Assembly (NCBI RefSeq): GCF_008001035.1
Contig: NZ_CP042856.1
Location: 992,001-1,056,000 of the forward strand
From: Salinibacterium sp. dk2585
GTDB taxonomy: Bacteria; Actinomycetota; Actinomycetes; Actinomycetales; Microbacteriaceae
Direction: 5' to 3'
Length of the DNA stretch: 64,000 bases
Below the pieces are notes generated by a model, which was given only the letters and a program-made list of their open reading frames with translations, made no database searches and was not told the origin of the DNA. Shown in pieces: positions 33,730 to 46,774 of this stretch (the stretch's first letter is position 1; every line of letters begins with the position of its first letter). Both the position numbers and the translations under genes were made by a program.

Positions 33730-35406
33730 TCAGCCGATCCTGCGAGTTCCTGGGTCCGTGACGCGCAGCCAGCGGTAGCCGTAGGGTGCGAGTGTGAACT
33801 CGGCGGTGCCGCGCGTCGACACCTCAGTGGTGCTGTTCTCGAGCAGGTCGACGAGGCGCGTGTCCTCGTTCCCGCCCTCGACGGGTATCTCGATCGTGAG
33901 GGACTCACCCGAGAAGTTGTGCAGCGCGATCATGCTGCCGAGCGGGCCGCTCACGCGGTGGGCGAGCAGGCTGGCGTGTGGCTGTTCGATGATCGTGAGC
34001 TCGCCCCATCCGATCTCCGGCGACGTGCGGTAGCGGCTGATCAGCAGCCGGATGAAGTGCACGAGCGAATCCGGATTGCGCACCTGGTCGTCGGCGTTCA
34101 CGAACTCGGGCCCATAGGCACCCTCGGTGACGGGTGCTGCGAGAGAACTCCGACGCGCGGCCGAGAAGCCGCCGTTCTTGCTGTTGTTCCACTGCATTGG
34201 GGTGCGCACGGCGTTGCGTCCCCCGGCATCCAGGTTCTCGCCCATGCCGATCTCTTCCCCGTAGAACAGCACGGGCGTGCCCGGCAGGGAGAAGAGCAGG
34301 CTGTAGGCCATGCGGATGCGCCGGGGATCCCCGTCGAGCATTGGAGGCAGGCGGCGCGTGATGCCCCGGCCGAAGGCACGCATCCGCTCCTCGGGGCCGA
34401 ATGCCGCGAACACCTCCTCGCGTTCCCTCTCGCTCAGCTTGTCGAGGGTCAGCTCGTCGTGGTTCCGCAGGAAGTTCGCCCACTGCGAGCGCTGCGCGAG
34501 CGCCGGCCGCTTCGCGAGCATCTTGGCGAGGGGCCGGGCGTCGCGCCGGGCAAGTGACAGGTATGTGCGCTGCATGGCCTCGAAGTCGAACTGCATCGCG
34601 AGTTCATCGCCCTTGTCGCCACCGAAGAATCGCACCTGCTCGCGGTAGGGGAGGTTGACCTCGCCGAGGAGCACGGCGTCACCCTTGCGTCGCTTGACCA
34701 TCTCGGAGAGCTGGCGCAGGTATTCGTGGCCGTCCCCGTCGCCGTAGTCGCTGTTGACACCGCCGTCGTCCCCGTCGATGAAGAACGGCACGGCGTCGAC
34801 GCGGAAGCCGGAGAGGCCGAGTTCCAGCCAGAAGCCGATGACCTTGCCGATCTCCTCGCGCACGCGCGGGTTGGTGACATTGAGGTCAGGCTGGTGTCGG
34901 TAGAAGCGGTGGAGGTAGTACTGGCCCGTGCGCTCATCGAGCGTCCACACTCCGTCCTCCTTGTCGGGGAAGATCGGCTCGGGCGCATCCTTGGGCGGCT
35001 CGTCACGCCACACGTAGTAGTCGCGATAGGGGGAGCGGCGGCTCGAGCGGGCAGCCACGAACCAGGGATGCTTCTCCGAGGTGTGGTTGACGACGAGGTC
35101 CGCGATGACGCGCATGCCGCGGTCCCTCGCTGAGCGGATCACCTCGACAAGGTCGCCGTGCGTGCCGAAACGCTTGTCGACGCCGTAGAAATCGGCGACG
35201 TCGTAGCCATCGTCTTTGTCCGGGGTCGGGTAGAAGGGCATGAGCCAGATGCACGTCACGCCGAGCTCGGCCAGGTAGTCGAGTCGGTGCGCGAGGCCGT
35301 CGAAGTCGCCCGTGCCGTCACCGTTCCAGTCCATGAAGGTCTCGACGTCGAGGCAGTAGACGACCGCGTTCTTCCACCAGAGGTCGCTCGTGTCGGTGAT
35401 CCTCAT
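33730..35406 (-). CDS. GH13 alpha-amylase family protein (trehalose-synthase-like)
   Basis: 558 residues from the ATG at 35406, which overlaps the stop of the oxidoreductase gene by four bases. GH13 regions are all present: V-V-N-H-T (I), G-F-R-V-D-A-V-P-F-F (II, nucleophile Asp), L-L-G-E-V-N-L (III, acid/base Glu), F-L-R-N-H-D-E (IV). The opening W-W-K-N-A-V-V-Y-C-L-D-V-E-T-F and the region around Y-Y-L-H-R-F-Y-R-H-Q-P-D-L-N resemble trehalose synthases, which convert maltose and trehalose, but the fused maltokinase is absent. I call it trehalose-synthase-like and leave the substrate open. It is translationally coupled to the flavin-type oxidoreductase upstream. Confidence 0.85.
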   Translation of the reverse strand: MRITDTSDLWWKNAVVYCLDVETFMDWNGDGTGDFDGLAHRLDYLAELGVTCIWLMPFYPTPDKDDGYDVADFYGVDKRFGTHGDLVEVIRSARDRGMRVIADLVVNHTSEKHPWFVAARSSRRSPYRDYYVWRDEPPKDAPEPIFPDKEDGVWTLDERTGQYYLHRFYRHQPDLNVTNPRVREEIGKVIGFWLELGLSGFRVDAVPFFIDGDDGGVNSDYGDGDGHEYLRQLSEMVKRRKGDAVLLGEVNLPYREQVRFFGGDKGDELAMQFDFEAMQRTYLSLARRDARPLAKMLAKRPALAQRSQWANFLRNHDELTLDKLSEREREEVFAAFGPEERMRAFGRGITRRLPPMLDGDPRRIRMAYSLLFSLPGTPVLFYGEEIGMGENLDAGGRNAVRTPMQWNNSKNGGFSAARRSSLAAPVTEGAYGPEFVNADDQVRNPDSLVHFIRLLISRYRTSPEIGWGELTIIEQPHASLLAHRVSGPLGSMIALHNFSGESLTIEIPVEGGNEDTRLVDLLENSTTEVSTRGTAEFTLAPYGYRWLRVTDPGTRRIG

Positions 35407-36398
35407 GCCACGACCTCGCTCGCCGCATCCGGCTTGCTCGTCACGCCGAGCCTCGGCAGCACGCGCTCGCCGAAGGCTTCGATGAAGTCGCGCTGCTGCT
35501 GGCCGACGTGGTGCAGGTACACCTCGTCGAAGCCGATCTCGATCAGCTCCCGGAGCCGCTCGGCGTGCTCCTCCAGGTTGGCCGAGATGACGACCGAGCC
35601 GCGCACGTCCTCCGGACGCACGTGAGCGGATGCCACGTCGAAGGCCTCCACCGTGTCGAGGTCCCAGCACAGTGGTGGCGAGAAGACATTGCTGCGCCAC
35701 TGATCGTGGGCGATCGCGAGGGCTTCGTCAGCGGATGCCGCGTAGCTGACGTGCACCTGCAGCACGAGTGGTCCCGTGCCACCCGCCCCGCGGTAGGCCT
35801 CGACGACTCGACGGAGTGCCTCGGGGGACTGGTTCACGGTCGCGAGACCATCCGCCCATCCGGCAGCCCACTCTGCCGTCTTGGGGGTGACCGCGGCGGC
35901 GAGGAGGGGAGGGGGCGCAGCCGGTCTCGTCCAGAGCTTCGCCTGGTCGACTCGCACATGTCCGTCGTGGCTGACGGTCTCGCCCGCGAGCAGCGCGCGC
36001 ATGACCTGTGCGCTCTCGAGTAGCCGTTCGTTGCGATGCTCCTTGCGGGGCCAGGCATTACCCGTGATGTGCTCATTCATGTTCTCGCCGCTGCCGAGGG
36101 CGGCCCAGAACCGGCCCGGGTACATCGCCTCAAGTGTTCCCACCGCCTGCGCGATGATCGCCGGGTGGTAGCGCTGGCCCGGGGCTGTCACGACGCCGAT
36201 GGGCAGCTCGGTCGCCTGCAGTGCCGCGCCGAGCCAGGCCCAGGCGAAGCCCGAGTGGCCCTGCCGTTCGCTCCACGGAGCGAAATGGTCACTGCACATG
36301 GCCGCCGTGAAACCGGCGCGCTCTGCGTGCTGCAGCGAGGTGAGGAGGTCCTTGGGGTGGATTTGTTCGTGCGAGGCATGCCAGCCGATCACGGTCAC
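35403..36398 (-). CDS. LLM-class oxidoreductase, TIGR03885-like (non-F420 flavin)
   Basis: 331 residues; GTG at 36398 preceded by AAGGGA. A luciferase-like TIM barrel. The start T-V-I-G-W-H-A-S-H-E-Q, then C-S-D-H-F-A-P-W-S-E-R-Q-G-H-S-G-F-A-W-A-W-L-G and the G-S-G-E-N-M-N-E-H motif match a subfamily known as TIGR03885, thought to use FMN rather than F420. The substrate is unknown. It is the first gene of a two-gene leftward operon with the GH13 enzyme (ATGA overlap), an arrangement I recall from other actinobacteria, so a joint role in sugar metabolism is likely but unproven. A 91-bp divergent region separates it from ftsY. Confidence 0.82.
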   Translation of the reverse strand: MTVIGWHASHEQIHPKDLLTSLQHAERAGFTAAMCSDHFAPWSERQGHSGFAWAWLGAALQATELPIGVVTAPGQRYHPAIIAQAVGTLEAMYPGRFWAALGSGENMNEHITGNAWPRKEHRNERLLESAQVMRALLAGETVSHDGHVRVDQAKLWTRPAAPPPLLAAAVTPKTAEWAAGWADGLATVNQSPEALRRVVEAYRGAGGTGPLVLQVHVSYAASADEALAIAHDQWRSNVFSPPLCWDLDTVEAFDVASAHVRPEDVRGSVVISANLEEHAERLRELIEIGFDEVYLHHVGQQQRDFIEAFGERVLPRLGVTSKPDAASEVVA

Positions 36399-36476
36399 GG
36401 TTGTCCCTTCCGTCGGAATAGCTGTGACGTAAGCACGCGAGCCTGCGCGGTCCCTGTGCGCACGGAGGTCCTGCAA

Positions 36477-36482
36477 TACCCT
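36477..36482 (+). promoter_or_regulatory. -10 hexamer of ftsY (leaderless)
   Basis: TACCCT ends seven bases before the ftsY ATG. Confidence 0.45.
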
Positions 36483-36489
36483 TGGAGCC

Positions 36490-37365
36490 ATGGCTCAACG
36501 CACCCCCTGGTCTCTCTCCGGCGCTCTTCGCGGAATGTTCGCGAAGCCCACGATCGACGACGACACATGGGACGACCTCGAGACCGCCCTCATCACGGCC
36601 GACTTTGGCCCCGACATCACGGACGCCGTGATCGATGAGCTCCGGGAGCAGGTGCGGCGCTACAACACGACCGACCCGACGGACCTCAAGCGGATGCTTC
36701 GCGAGAACCTCGAGGAACGGCTCGCGCGCCTCGACCCGACGCTGCGGCTCACGGCACGGCCGGCGGTCGTGCTCGTGGTGGGCGTGAACGGTGTGGGCAA
36801 GACCACCACGATCGGCAAGTTCGCCAAGTTCCTCGGCAACTACGGTCGCAGTGTGGTCGTCGGCGCGGCCGACACCTTCCGTGCGGCGGCGGTCGAGCAG
36901 TTGGCTACCTGGGCCGAGCGCGGGGGAGCGCAGATCGTCCGCCCGCAGCAGCAGGGGCAGGACCCGGCATCCGTCGCCTTCCAGACGGTCGAGAAGGCCA
37001 TGCGTGATGGCATCGAGATCGCGATCATCGACACGGCCGGTCGCCTGCAGACTAAGAGCGGGCTCATGGACGAGCTCGCCAAGATCCGCCGCGTCATCGA
37101 GAAGCAGACCGAGATCGCTGAGGTCCTCCTTGTACTGGATGCGACGACGGGCCAGAACGGCTTGGCGCAGGCCGAGGCGTTTATCGAGCATGCGGGGGTG
37201 ACTGGCCTCGTGCTCACGAAGCTCGACGGCTCGGCGAAGGGCGGCTTCGTTCTGGCGGTGCAGGAGCGCACGGGCATTCCGATCAAGCTGGTCGGGCAGG
37301 GCGAGGGCATCGGCGACCTGACCGGTTTCACGCCCCACGTCTTCGTGCAGAACCTCGTCGGCTGA
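36490..37365 (+). CDS. ftsY: Signal recognition particle receptor FtsY
   Basis: 291 residues. Receives the SRP-ribosome complex at the membrane; an SRP-type GTPase. An N domain (to about 85) is followed by G1 G-V-N-G-V-G-K-T-T-T-I-G-K, the D-T-F-R-A-A-A-V-E-Q-L insertion-box motif, D-T-A-G-R (G3), T-K-L-D-G-S-A-K-G-G (G4) and G-Q-G-E-G-I-G-D-L at the end. The acidic N-terminal A domain of E. coli FtsY is absent, so membrane contact must rely on the short basic N-terminus. In many relatives it directly follows smc; here about 5.7 kb of other genes lie between. Confidence 0.95.
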   Translation: MAQRTPWSLSGALRGMFAKPTIDDDTWDDLETALITADFGPDITDAVIDELREQVRRYNTTDPTDLKRMLRENLEERLARLDPTLRLTARPAVVLVVGVNGVGKTTTIGKFAKFLGNYGRSVVVGAADTFRAAAVEQLATWAERGGAQIVRPQQQGQDPASVAFQTVEKAMRDGIEIAIIDTAGRLQTKSGLMDELAKIRRVIEKQTEIAEVLLVLDATTGQNGLAQAEAFIEHAGVTGLVLTKLDGSAKGGFVLAVQERTGIPIKLVGQGEGIGDLTGFTPHVFVQNLVG

Positions 37366-37633
37366 GGTCCAGTGCAGGCTGCTCAGCAGCGAGGAATCGT
37401 CCGCATGCGCACGACACGCCCGGGATGCAACCATGATTTGCCGCCGCCCCCGGCGCCACGTAAAGTAATCACTTGTCACCCCAAAGGTGCGGAAAGCCGC
37501 AGAGCTTCCCGGCCTCACGTGGGACCAACATCCTCCAGGCGAGAGCCGACAACAACGCATCGCGTTGACGTCGATGCTCCCAAGCAGGATGCCTATCACT
37601 CCAGCAAACCCTGACGCAGTCAGACTGGCCGAG

Positions 37634-37662
37634 TAAACACCGGCTGAAGGATGTGCTAGGAT
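37634..37662 (+). promoter_or_regulatory. Probable rrn operon promoter
   Basis: TAAACA (37634-37639) and TAGGAT (37657-37662), spaced by 17 bases, with a TG-type extension before the -10. It lies about 270 bp upstream of 16S, usual for an actinobacterial rRNA promoter. Further start sites are possible. Confidence 0.55.
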
Positions 37663-37719
37663 TGGAAAGTTGCCTCGGCAGCTGCCGCCGGAAGGTGGGG
37701 CACCGGGAGCGTCCGTTCC

Positions 37720-37739
37720 TTGAGAACTCAACAGCGTGC
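37720..37739 (+). promoter_or_regulatory. rrn leader antitermination/processing-type box
   Basis: TTGAGAACTCAACAGCGTGC is the leader element commonly found before actinobacterial 16S genes. A second copy of the core (TTGAGAAC) stands before 23S. Confidence 0.6.
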
Positions 37740-37933
37740 ACAATGTCAAATGCCAAAAACCTCGTACATCCTTTTGGGGTGTAGGAGATTCCTTTGGAAA
37801 AACATTAAACAACAATGCAAATGTCAGCAATGATGTTTGTTCTTGTCAGTTTCAAACTTGTGTTCGGTCTGCCTATTCCGGTGGTCGTTCACACTAGATG
37901 TGCCAGTCGCTTCGGTGATTGTGCAATCAAACA

Positions 37934-43027
<5,094 letters not shown>

Positions 43028-43153
43028 CCTTACAAAGGTGTCTCGCGTCCACTTTGTGGTTCCCGATTTACGGTCGGGAATCATCCCGCACACCAGTGCC
43101 GAGCTTCCGCTCGAGACGGTGCGCGGCTATGAACTGATACATAAATCAATAGT

Positions 43154-43271
43154 GTTTCGGCGGCCATAGCGAGAGGGAAACGCCCGGTTACATTCCGAAC
43201 CCGGAAGCTAAGACTCTCTGCGCCGATGGTACTGCAGGGGGGACCCTGTGGGAGAGTAGGACACCGCCGGA
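43154..43271 (+). rRNA. rrf: 5S ribosomal RNA
   Basis: About 118 nt, from GTTTCGGCGGCCATAGCG to CACCGCCGGAC; the ends pair (CGGCGG with CCGCCG). The loop CCGAACCCGGAAG and GGGAGAGTAGG are standard 5S parts. The 126 bp between 23S and 5S hold an inverted repeat (CCCGATTTACGGTCGGG) and no gene. Confidence 0.96.
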
Positions 43272-43281
43272 CTTCTTTCGA

Positions 43282-43312
43282 GAAATGGCCACCCCACCGG
43301 GGTGGCCATTTC
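43282..43312 (+). terminator. rrn operon terminator hairpin
   Basis: A perfect 14-bp stem, GAAATGGCCACCCC (43282-43295) with GGGGTGGCCATTTC (43299-43312), and a three-base loop, ten bases after the 5S end. No T tract follows, so termination may be partial. Confidence 0.8.
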
Positions 43313-43357
43313 CCGTTAACCCGACCCCACCCACCGGGACCAATCAGGAGAACATTC

Positions 43358-44716
43358 GTGAGCGAATCAGATCGTCCCCGCCGACCAGGTGAGCGCCCTG
43401 ACGGCGCTCGCGATGACCACCGCGGCCCCGCGAAAGGGGAACCGCGTGGCAGCAAGCCCCCGCGGCGCGACGCCCCCGGGCGAGGCGACGCCCGACGTGC
43501 TGGCGATGACGCTCGGCCGTTGCGTGACGACGATCGTCCGTGGCGCTCGGAGGGTCAGACGGCCGGCGACGCTCGTCCCCGTCGCGAAGGTGATCGCCCG
43601 CATCGTGATGGCGAGACTCCGCGCAGGGACAGTGATCGCCCGCGTCGTGGTGGCGATGCCCCGCGCGGGGACGGCGAGCGGCCGCGTCGCGATGGAGAAC
43701 GTGCATCCGGATCAGCGCGCGGCGGTTCCGAGTCGCGCCCTCGCTGGAACGACGGTGGGCGACCCGAGCGTGGCGGACGTCCTTCCGGTCCCCGGCGGCC
43801 GGGGGGTTCCGGCCGGGACGGTGTCTGGACCAAGGACGGCAAGCCGGCTCGCGGCGACCGGGATGCGCGCGACCGTGAGCCGATGGAGGATCGTGACCCC
43901 TATGGCATCCGTTCGGTGCGCAACCGGCACGATGACCCGCAGATTCCCTCGGATGTGAGGCCCGACCAACTCGACCGAGTTGCGCGCGCACAACTGAAGA
44001 CGCTGGCCAAGGAGAACGCTGACGTCGTCGCCACCCATCTCGTGATGGCGGCGCGGCTGATCGATGAGGACCCGGAGCTGGCACACCGCCACGCGACATC
44101 CGCTGCTCGCAAGGCGGGCCGCATCGCGGTTGTGCGTGAGTCCCTCGCGATCACCGCCTACGCGGTGGGTGATTTCGCCCTGGCGCTGCGCGAACTGCGC
44201 ACCTACCGGCGTATCTCTGGCCGGGATGACCAGCTGCCGATGATGGTCGACTCGGAGCGCGGCCTCGGCCGGCCCGACCGCGCGCTCGAGCTCGGCCGCT
44301 CGGTGCCGCGCGAGACGCTCCCTGTTGACGTTCAGGTTGAACTCGCCATTGCGATGTCGGGTGCTCGGCTGGACCTCGGCCAGACGGATGCCGCGCTCCT
44401 CGAGCTGGAGATCCCGCAACTGGATCCGGAACGCGCCTACAGTTGGAGCCCCGCGCTGTTCTCGGCCTACGCCGCTGTGCTCGAGGACCTCGGGCGCGCA
44501 GAGGATGCCGAGGCTTGGTACCGCCGCGCGGATATCGCGGCGGCAGCGCTCGCTGGCGAAGGGTCGAACGAAGAGGATGTCATTGAGGTTTTTGAAGAGG
44601 AAGCCGACGACGAAGGCGCCGCGCTCGGCAGCGACGACGCAGAACGGGTCGCCCCAGACGAAGGCGGGACCGACGCAGGCAGCGCAGGACCGAAGGGCGA
44701 CAGTAGCCACGACTGA
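43358..44716 (+). CDS. Arg/Asp/Gly-rich disordered protein with TPR-like C-terminal domain
   Basis: 452 residues; GTG at 43358 with AGGAG seven bases upstream. The first about 200 residues are low-complexity: degenerate repeats around R-R-D-G-E-R-P-R and related Arg/Asp/Gly/Pro units, predicted disordered and very basic. A helical domain follows (about 215-410) with TPR-like pairs (H-R-H-A-T-S-A-A-R-K-A-G-R-I-A-V, G-D-F-A-L-A-L-R-E-L, G-R-A-E-D-A-E-A-W-Y-R-R-A) and then an acidic tail of about 45 residues. I do not recognise a function; the basic repeats suggest RNA binding. It begins 46 bases after the rRNA terminator hairpin with no clear promoter, so it may depend on read-through from rrn. 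Confidence 0.8.
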   Translation: MSESDRPRRPGERPDGARDDHRGPAKGEPRGSKPPRRDAPGRGDARRAGDDARPLRDDDRPWRSEGQTAGDARPRREGDRPHRDGETPRRDSDRPRRGGDAPRGDGERPRRDGERASGSARGGSESRPRWNDGGRPERGGRPSGPRRPGGSGRDGVWTKDGKPARGDRDARDREPMEDRDPYGIRSVRNRHDDPQIPSDVRPDQLDRVARAQLKTLAKENADVVATHLVMAARLIDEDPELAHRHATSAARKAGRIAVVRESLAITAYAVGDFALALRELRTYRRISGRDDQLPMMVDSERGLGRPDRALELGRSVPRETLPVDVQVELAIAMSGARLDLGQTDAALLELEIPQLDPERAYSWSPALFSAYAAVLEDLGRAEDAEAWYRRADIAAAALAGEGSNEEDVIEVFEEEADDEGAALGSDDAERVAPDEGGTDAGSAGPKGDSSHD

Positions 44717-44774
44717 GCGCAGTGCGACGGCGCTGCGGGCGGGGGAGACTCCGCTCAGTGGTATCGACTGCGTC

Positions 44775-45740
44775 ATGGTCGACCTCGACGGCGTCGTCTA
44801 CAAGGGTGACCACGCCATCCCTGCGGCGGTCGAGAGCCTGACGTCGACGACCCTCCGCGTTGGGTACCTGACGAACAATGCCTCGCGCACGGCGGCCTCG
44901 GTTGCCGAGCACCTGCAGCGACTCGGGCTGCCGGCATCCGAGTCGGATGTCGTCACCTCCTCGCAGGCGGCGGCGCGACTGCTGCTGGGGCTCGTCGACG
45001 ATGGCGCCGAGGTGCTCGTCGTCGGGGGAGAGGGCCTCATCGTGGAGGTGGAGCGCGCGGGCCTCAGGCCCGTGCGCACCGCGAGTGATGCGACGTCTGC
45101 CGTCGTGCAGGGCTTCTCTCCCGAGGTCGGGTGGAAGGATCTGGCTGAGGCGGCATATGCCCTGCAGGGTGACCACGCCGAGCGGCATTGGGTCGCGACG
45201 AACAATGACTGGACGATCCCGCTCGCGCGAGGCGTCGCCCCCGGCAACGGCACGCTCGTCTCTGCCGTGCACACGGCCGTGGCGAGGCTCCCTGTGATCG
45301 CTGGCAAGCCGGAGACCCCTATCTTCGAGGCGGCGATGGAGCGGTTCGGCGCGCGCACGGCCCTGTTCGTGGGCGACCGGCTCGACACCGACATCCTTGG
45401 TGCCAATCGGGCCGGTCTTCGTTCCGCGCTGGTGCTGACGGGCATTGACGGGGCGCGCCAGCTGCTCGCGGCTGGCCCCACGATGCGTCCCGACGTGATC
45501 CTGGGCGACCTGTCGGAGCTTGACGCGCCCTATCCCGAGGTCGTCACCCAGGCTGACGGAGTCACGCGCGTGGGAGGTTCCGCCGTGCGGCTCGTGGGAC
45601 AGACGCTCGAGCTCGTGGAAGCGGGGAGTTTCCCAGACCTTGTGCGCGCGGCATCCGCTGCCGTGTGGGGGTCCGGGATGGCGATCTTTGCGATCGACGT
45701 GACCGGGCCGCTGCTCGACGCCCTGCGTATCGCGCGCTGA
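44775..45740 (+). CDS. HAD-IIA family sugar-phosphatase-like hydrolase (start uncertain)
   Basis: HAD phosphatase of subclass IIA (NagD/phosphoglycolate phosphatase type). Motif I is M-V-D-L-D-G-V-V-Y (nucleophile Asp), motif II T-N-N-A-S-R-T, then the Lys of I-A-G-K-P-E-T-P and motif IV V-G-D-R-L-D-T-D-I-L-G-A. The only usual start codon nearby is the ATG at 44775, which lies within motif I and leaves no strand before the nucleophile (321 residues). The frame is open and homologue-like from about 44703, where a GTA codon stands five bases behind AAGGG, but no ATG, GTG or TTG is in that frame. The real start is therefore probably upstream and non-standard, or the sequence has an error. Confidence 0.85.
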   Translation: MVDLDGVVYKGDHAIPAAVESLTSTTLRVGYLTNNASRTAASVAEHLQRLGLPASESDVVTSSQAAARLLLGLVDDGAEVLVVGGEGLIVEVERAGLRPVRTASDATSAVVQGFSPEVGWKDLAEAAYALQGDHAERHWVATNNDWTIPLARGVAPGNGTLVSAVHTAVARLPVIAGKPETPIFEAAMERFGARTALFVGDRLDTDILGANRAGLRSALVLTGIDGARQLLAAGPTMRPDVILGDLSELDAPYPEVVTQADGVTRVGGSAVRLVGQTLELVEAGSFPDLVRAASAAVWGSGMAIFAIDVTGPLLDALRIAR

Positions 45741-45785
45741 GCGGGCCGTCGCCGACCTCGCGGTCGCGTGTGGTGGAATTGGGGC

Positions 45786-45953
45786 ATGGACCAGGAGCAA
45801 CCAGTGCGTGACGACGCCGTCGCTGATGGCGAGTTCGTGTCTCGACTGCGCGTGATCGAGGACCAGCCGCTCGAGCAGCGCGCGGAGGCCTTCGTGCAGG
45901 TGCACGACGAGCTCCTCGCCACGCTCGAGGCGGGGGAGAACTCTCATCGCTGA
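45786..45953 (+). CDS. Small conserved acidic protein (55 aa)
   Basis: 55 residues, M-D-Q-E-Q-P-V-R-D-D then R-V-I-E-D-Q-P-L-E-Q-R-A-E-A-F-V-Q-V-H-D-E-L-L-A-T-L-E. It is predicted helical, with a conserved-looking H-D-E-L segment. Small proteins of this kind commonly sit between a HAD hydrolase gene and tlyA in actinobacteria; no function is known to me. Its stop lies inside the beginning of tlyA, so translation of the two is likely coupled. Confidence 0.75.
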   Translation: MDQEQPVRDDAVADGEFVSRLRVIEDQPLEQRAEAFVQVHDELLATLEAGENSHR

Positions 45954-46743
45954 GACGGCCCGCCTCGACGCGGCACTTGCCGCGCGCGGACTCGCTCGAT
46001 CGCGCACCCACGCCGCGCGCCTGATCGCGGACGGCCTCGTGAGTGTGGACGGCGTGCAGGCGGTGAAGTCGTCGCAGCAGGTGCTCGACTCGAACGCGAT
46101 CGAGGTTGCGGGCGCTGACCACTATGTCAGCCGCGCCGCGCACAAGCTGGTCGCGGCGCTGGATGCCTTCGCGATCCCGGTCGCGGGGCGCACAGCCTTG
46201 GATGTCGGGGCTTCGACGGGCGGCTTCACGCAGGTGCTGTGCGAGCGCGGCGCCGCGCGAGTGATTGCCCTCGACGTGGGGCACGGGCAGCTGGCGGCTG
46301 AGGTCGCGGCCGACCCCCGCGTCACCGTCGTCGAGGGGTTCAACGCTCGGGAACTCAGCCCGGAATCGCTCGCAGACGCCGTGGGTGAGTCGCTTGTGCC
46401 TGACCTCGTGGTGGGTGACCTGTCGTTCATCAGCCTCACGATGGTCATCCCTGCCCTCGTGCGCACGGCTCCCGCGGGAGCGGACCTCGTGCTCCTCGTC
46501 AAGCCGCAGTTCGAGGTGGGACGCACGGGCATCCGCGAGGGGATCGTGCGCGACCCTGGCCTGAGGGCCGATGCGGTGGCGACGGTGCTGTGGAGCGCCT
46601 GGGATGCGGGGCTCGGTACCGCGGGCATCGTCTCCTCACCAATCCTCGGCGGCGCGGGTAATCACGAGTACCTCGTGCATCTCAGCACTCTCGGCAGCAA
46701 TCCGACAGAATGGTTGGAGCGCGTTTCAGAGCTGAGCCGGTGA
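45946..46743 (+). CDS. tlyA: TlyA-family rRNA 2'-O-methyltransferase/hemolysin, probable ATC start
   Basis: 265 residues if read from the ATC at 45946. TlyA methylates 16S and 23S rRNA (capreomycin and viomycin sensitivity in mycobacteria). An N-terminal S4 RNA-binding domain (R-L-D-A-A-L-A-A-R-G-L-A-R-S-R-T, G-L-V-S-V-D-G) is followed by an FtsJ-like methyltransferase with Y-V-S-R-A-A-H-K-L, D-V-G-A-S-T-G-G-F-T and L-V-K-P-Q-F-E. The first usual start in frame is the GTG at 46039, which would remove most of the S4 domain (234 residues). GGGGGAG (45932-45938) stands seven bases before the ATC, and the resulting length is right for the family. Confidence 0.85.
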   Translation: MAETARLDAALAARGLARSRTHAARLIADGLVSVDGVQAVKSSQQVLDSNAIEVAGADHYVSRAAHKLVAALDAFAIPVAGRTALDVGASTGGFTQVLCERGAARVIALDVGHGQLAAEVAADPRVTVVEGFNARELSPESLADAVGESLVPDLVVGDLSFISLTMVIPALVRTAPAGADLVLLVKPQFEVGRTGIREGIVRDPGLRADAVATVLWSAWDAGLGTAGIVSSPILGGAGNHEYLVHLSTLGSNPTEWLERVSELSR

Positions 46744-46774
46744 CCCGGTTGGCCAAACCACTAGGGAGTGCCGA

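Larger units (their letters stand above)
37366..37933 (+). other. Intergenic region and rrn leader
   Basis: No gene is supported in these 568 bp. The first about 260 bases behind ftsY show no conserved signal or clear terminator. The remaining half holds the rrn promoter, an antitermination-like box and a leader hairpin (37761-37771 pairing with 37777-37787, one mismatch). Confidence 0.6.

Noticed and set aside
36289-37830. A 513-codon minus-strand open frame across ftsY and the rrn leader
   Set aside because: ftsY on the plus strand has every SRP-GTPase motif, and the frame continues into non-coding leader, so it is a chance open frame.
43358-43960. Arg/Asp-rich repeats considered as a CRISPR-like or tandem repeat array
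   Set aside because: The repeats are degenerate, in frame and without regular spacers; they are low-complexity protein-coding sequence.
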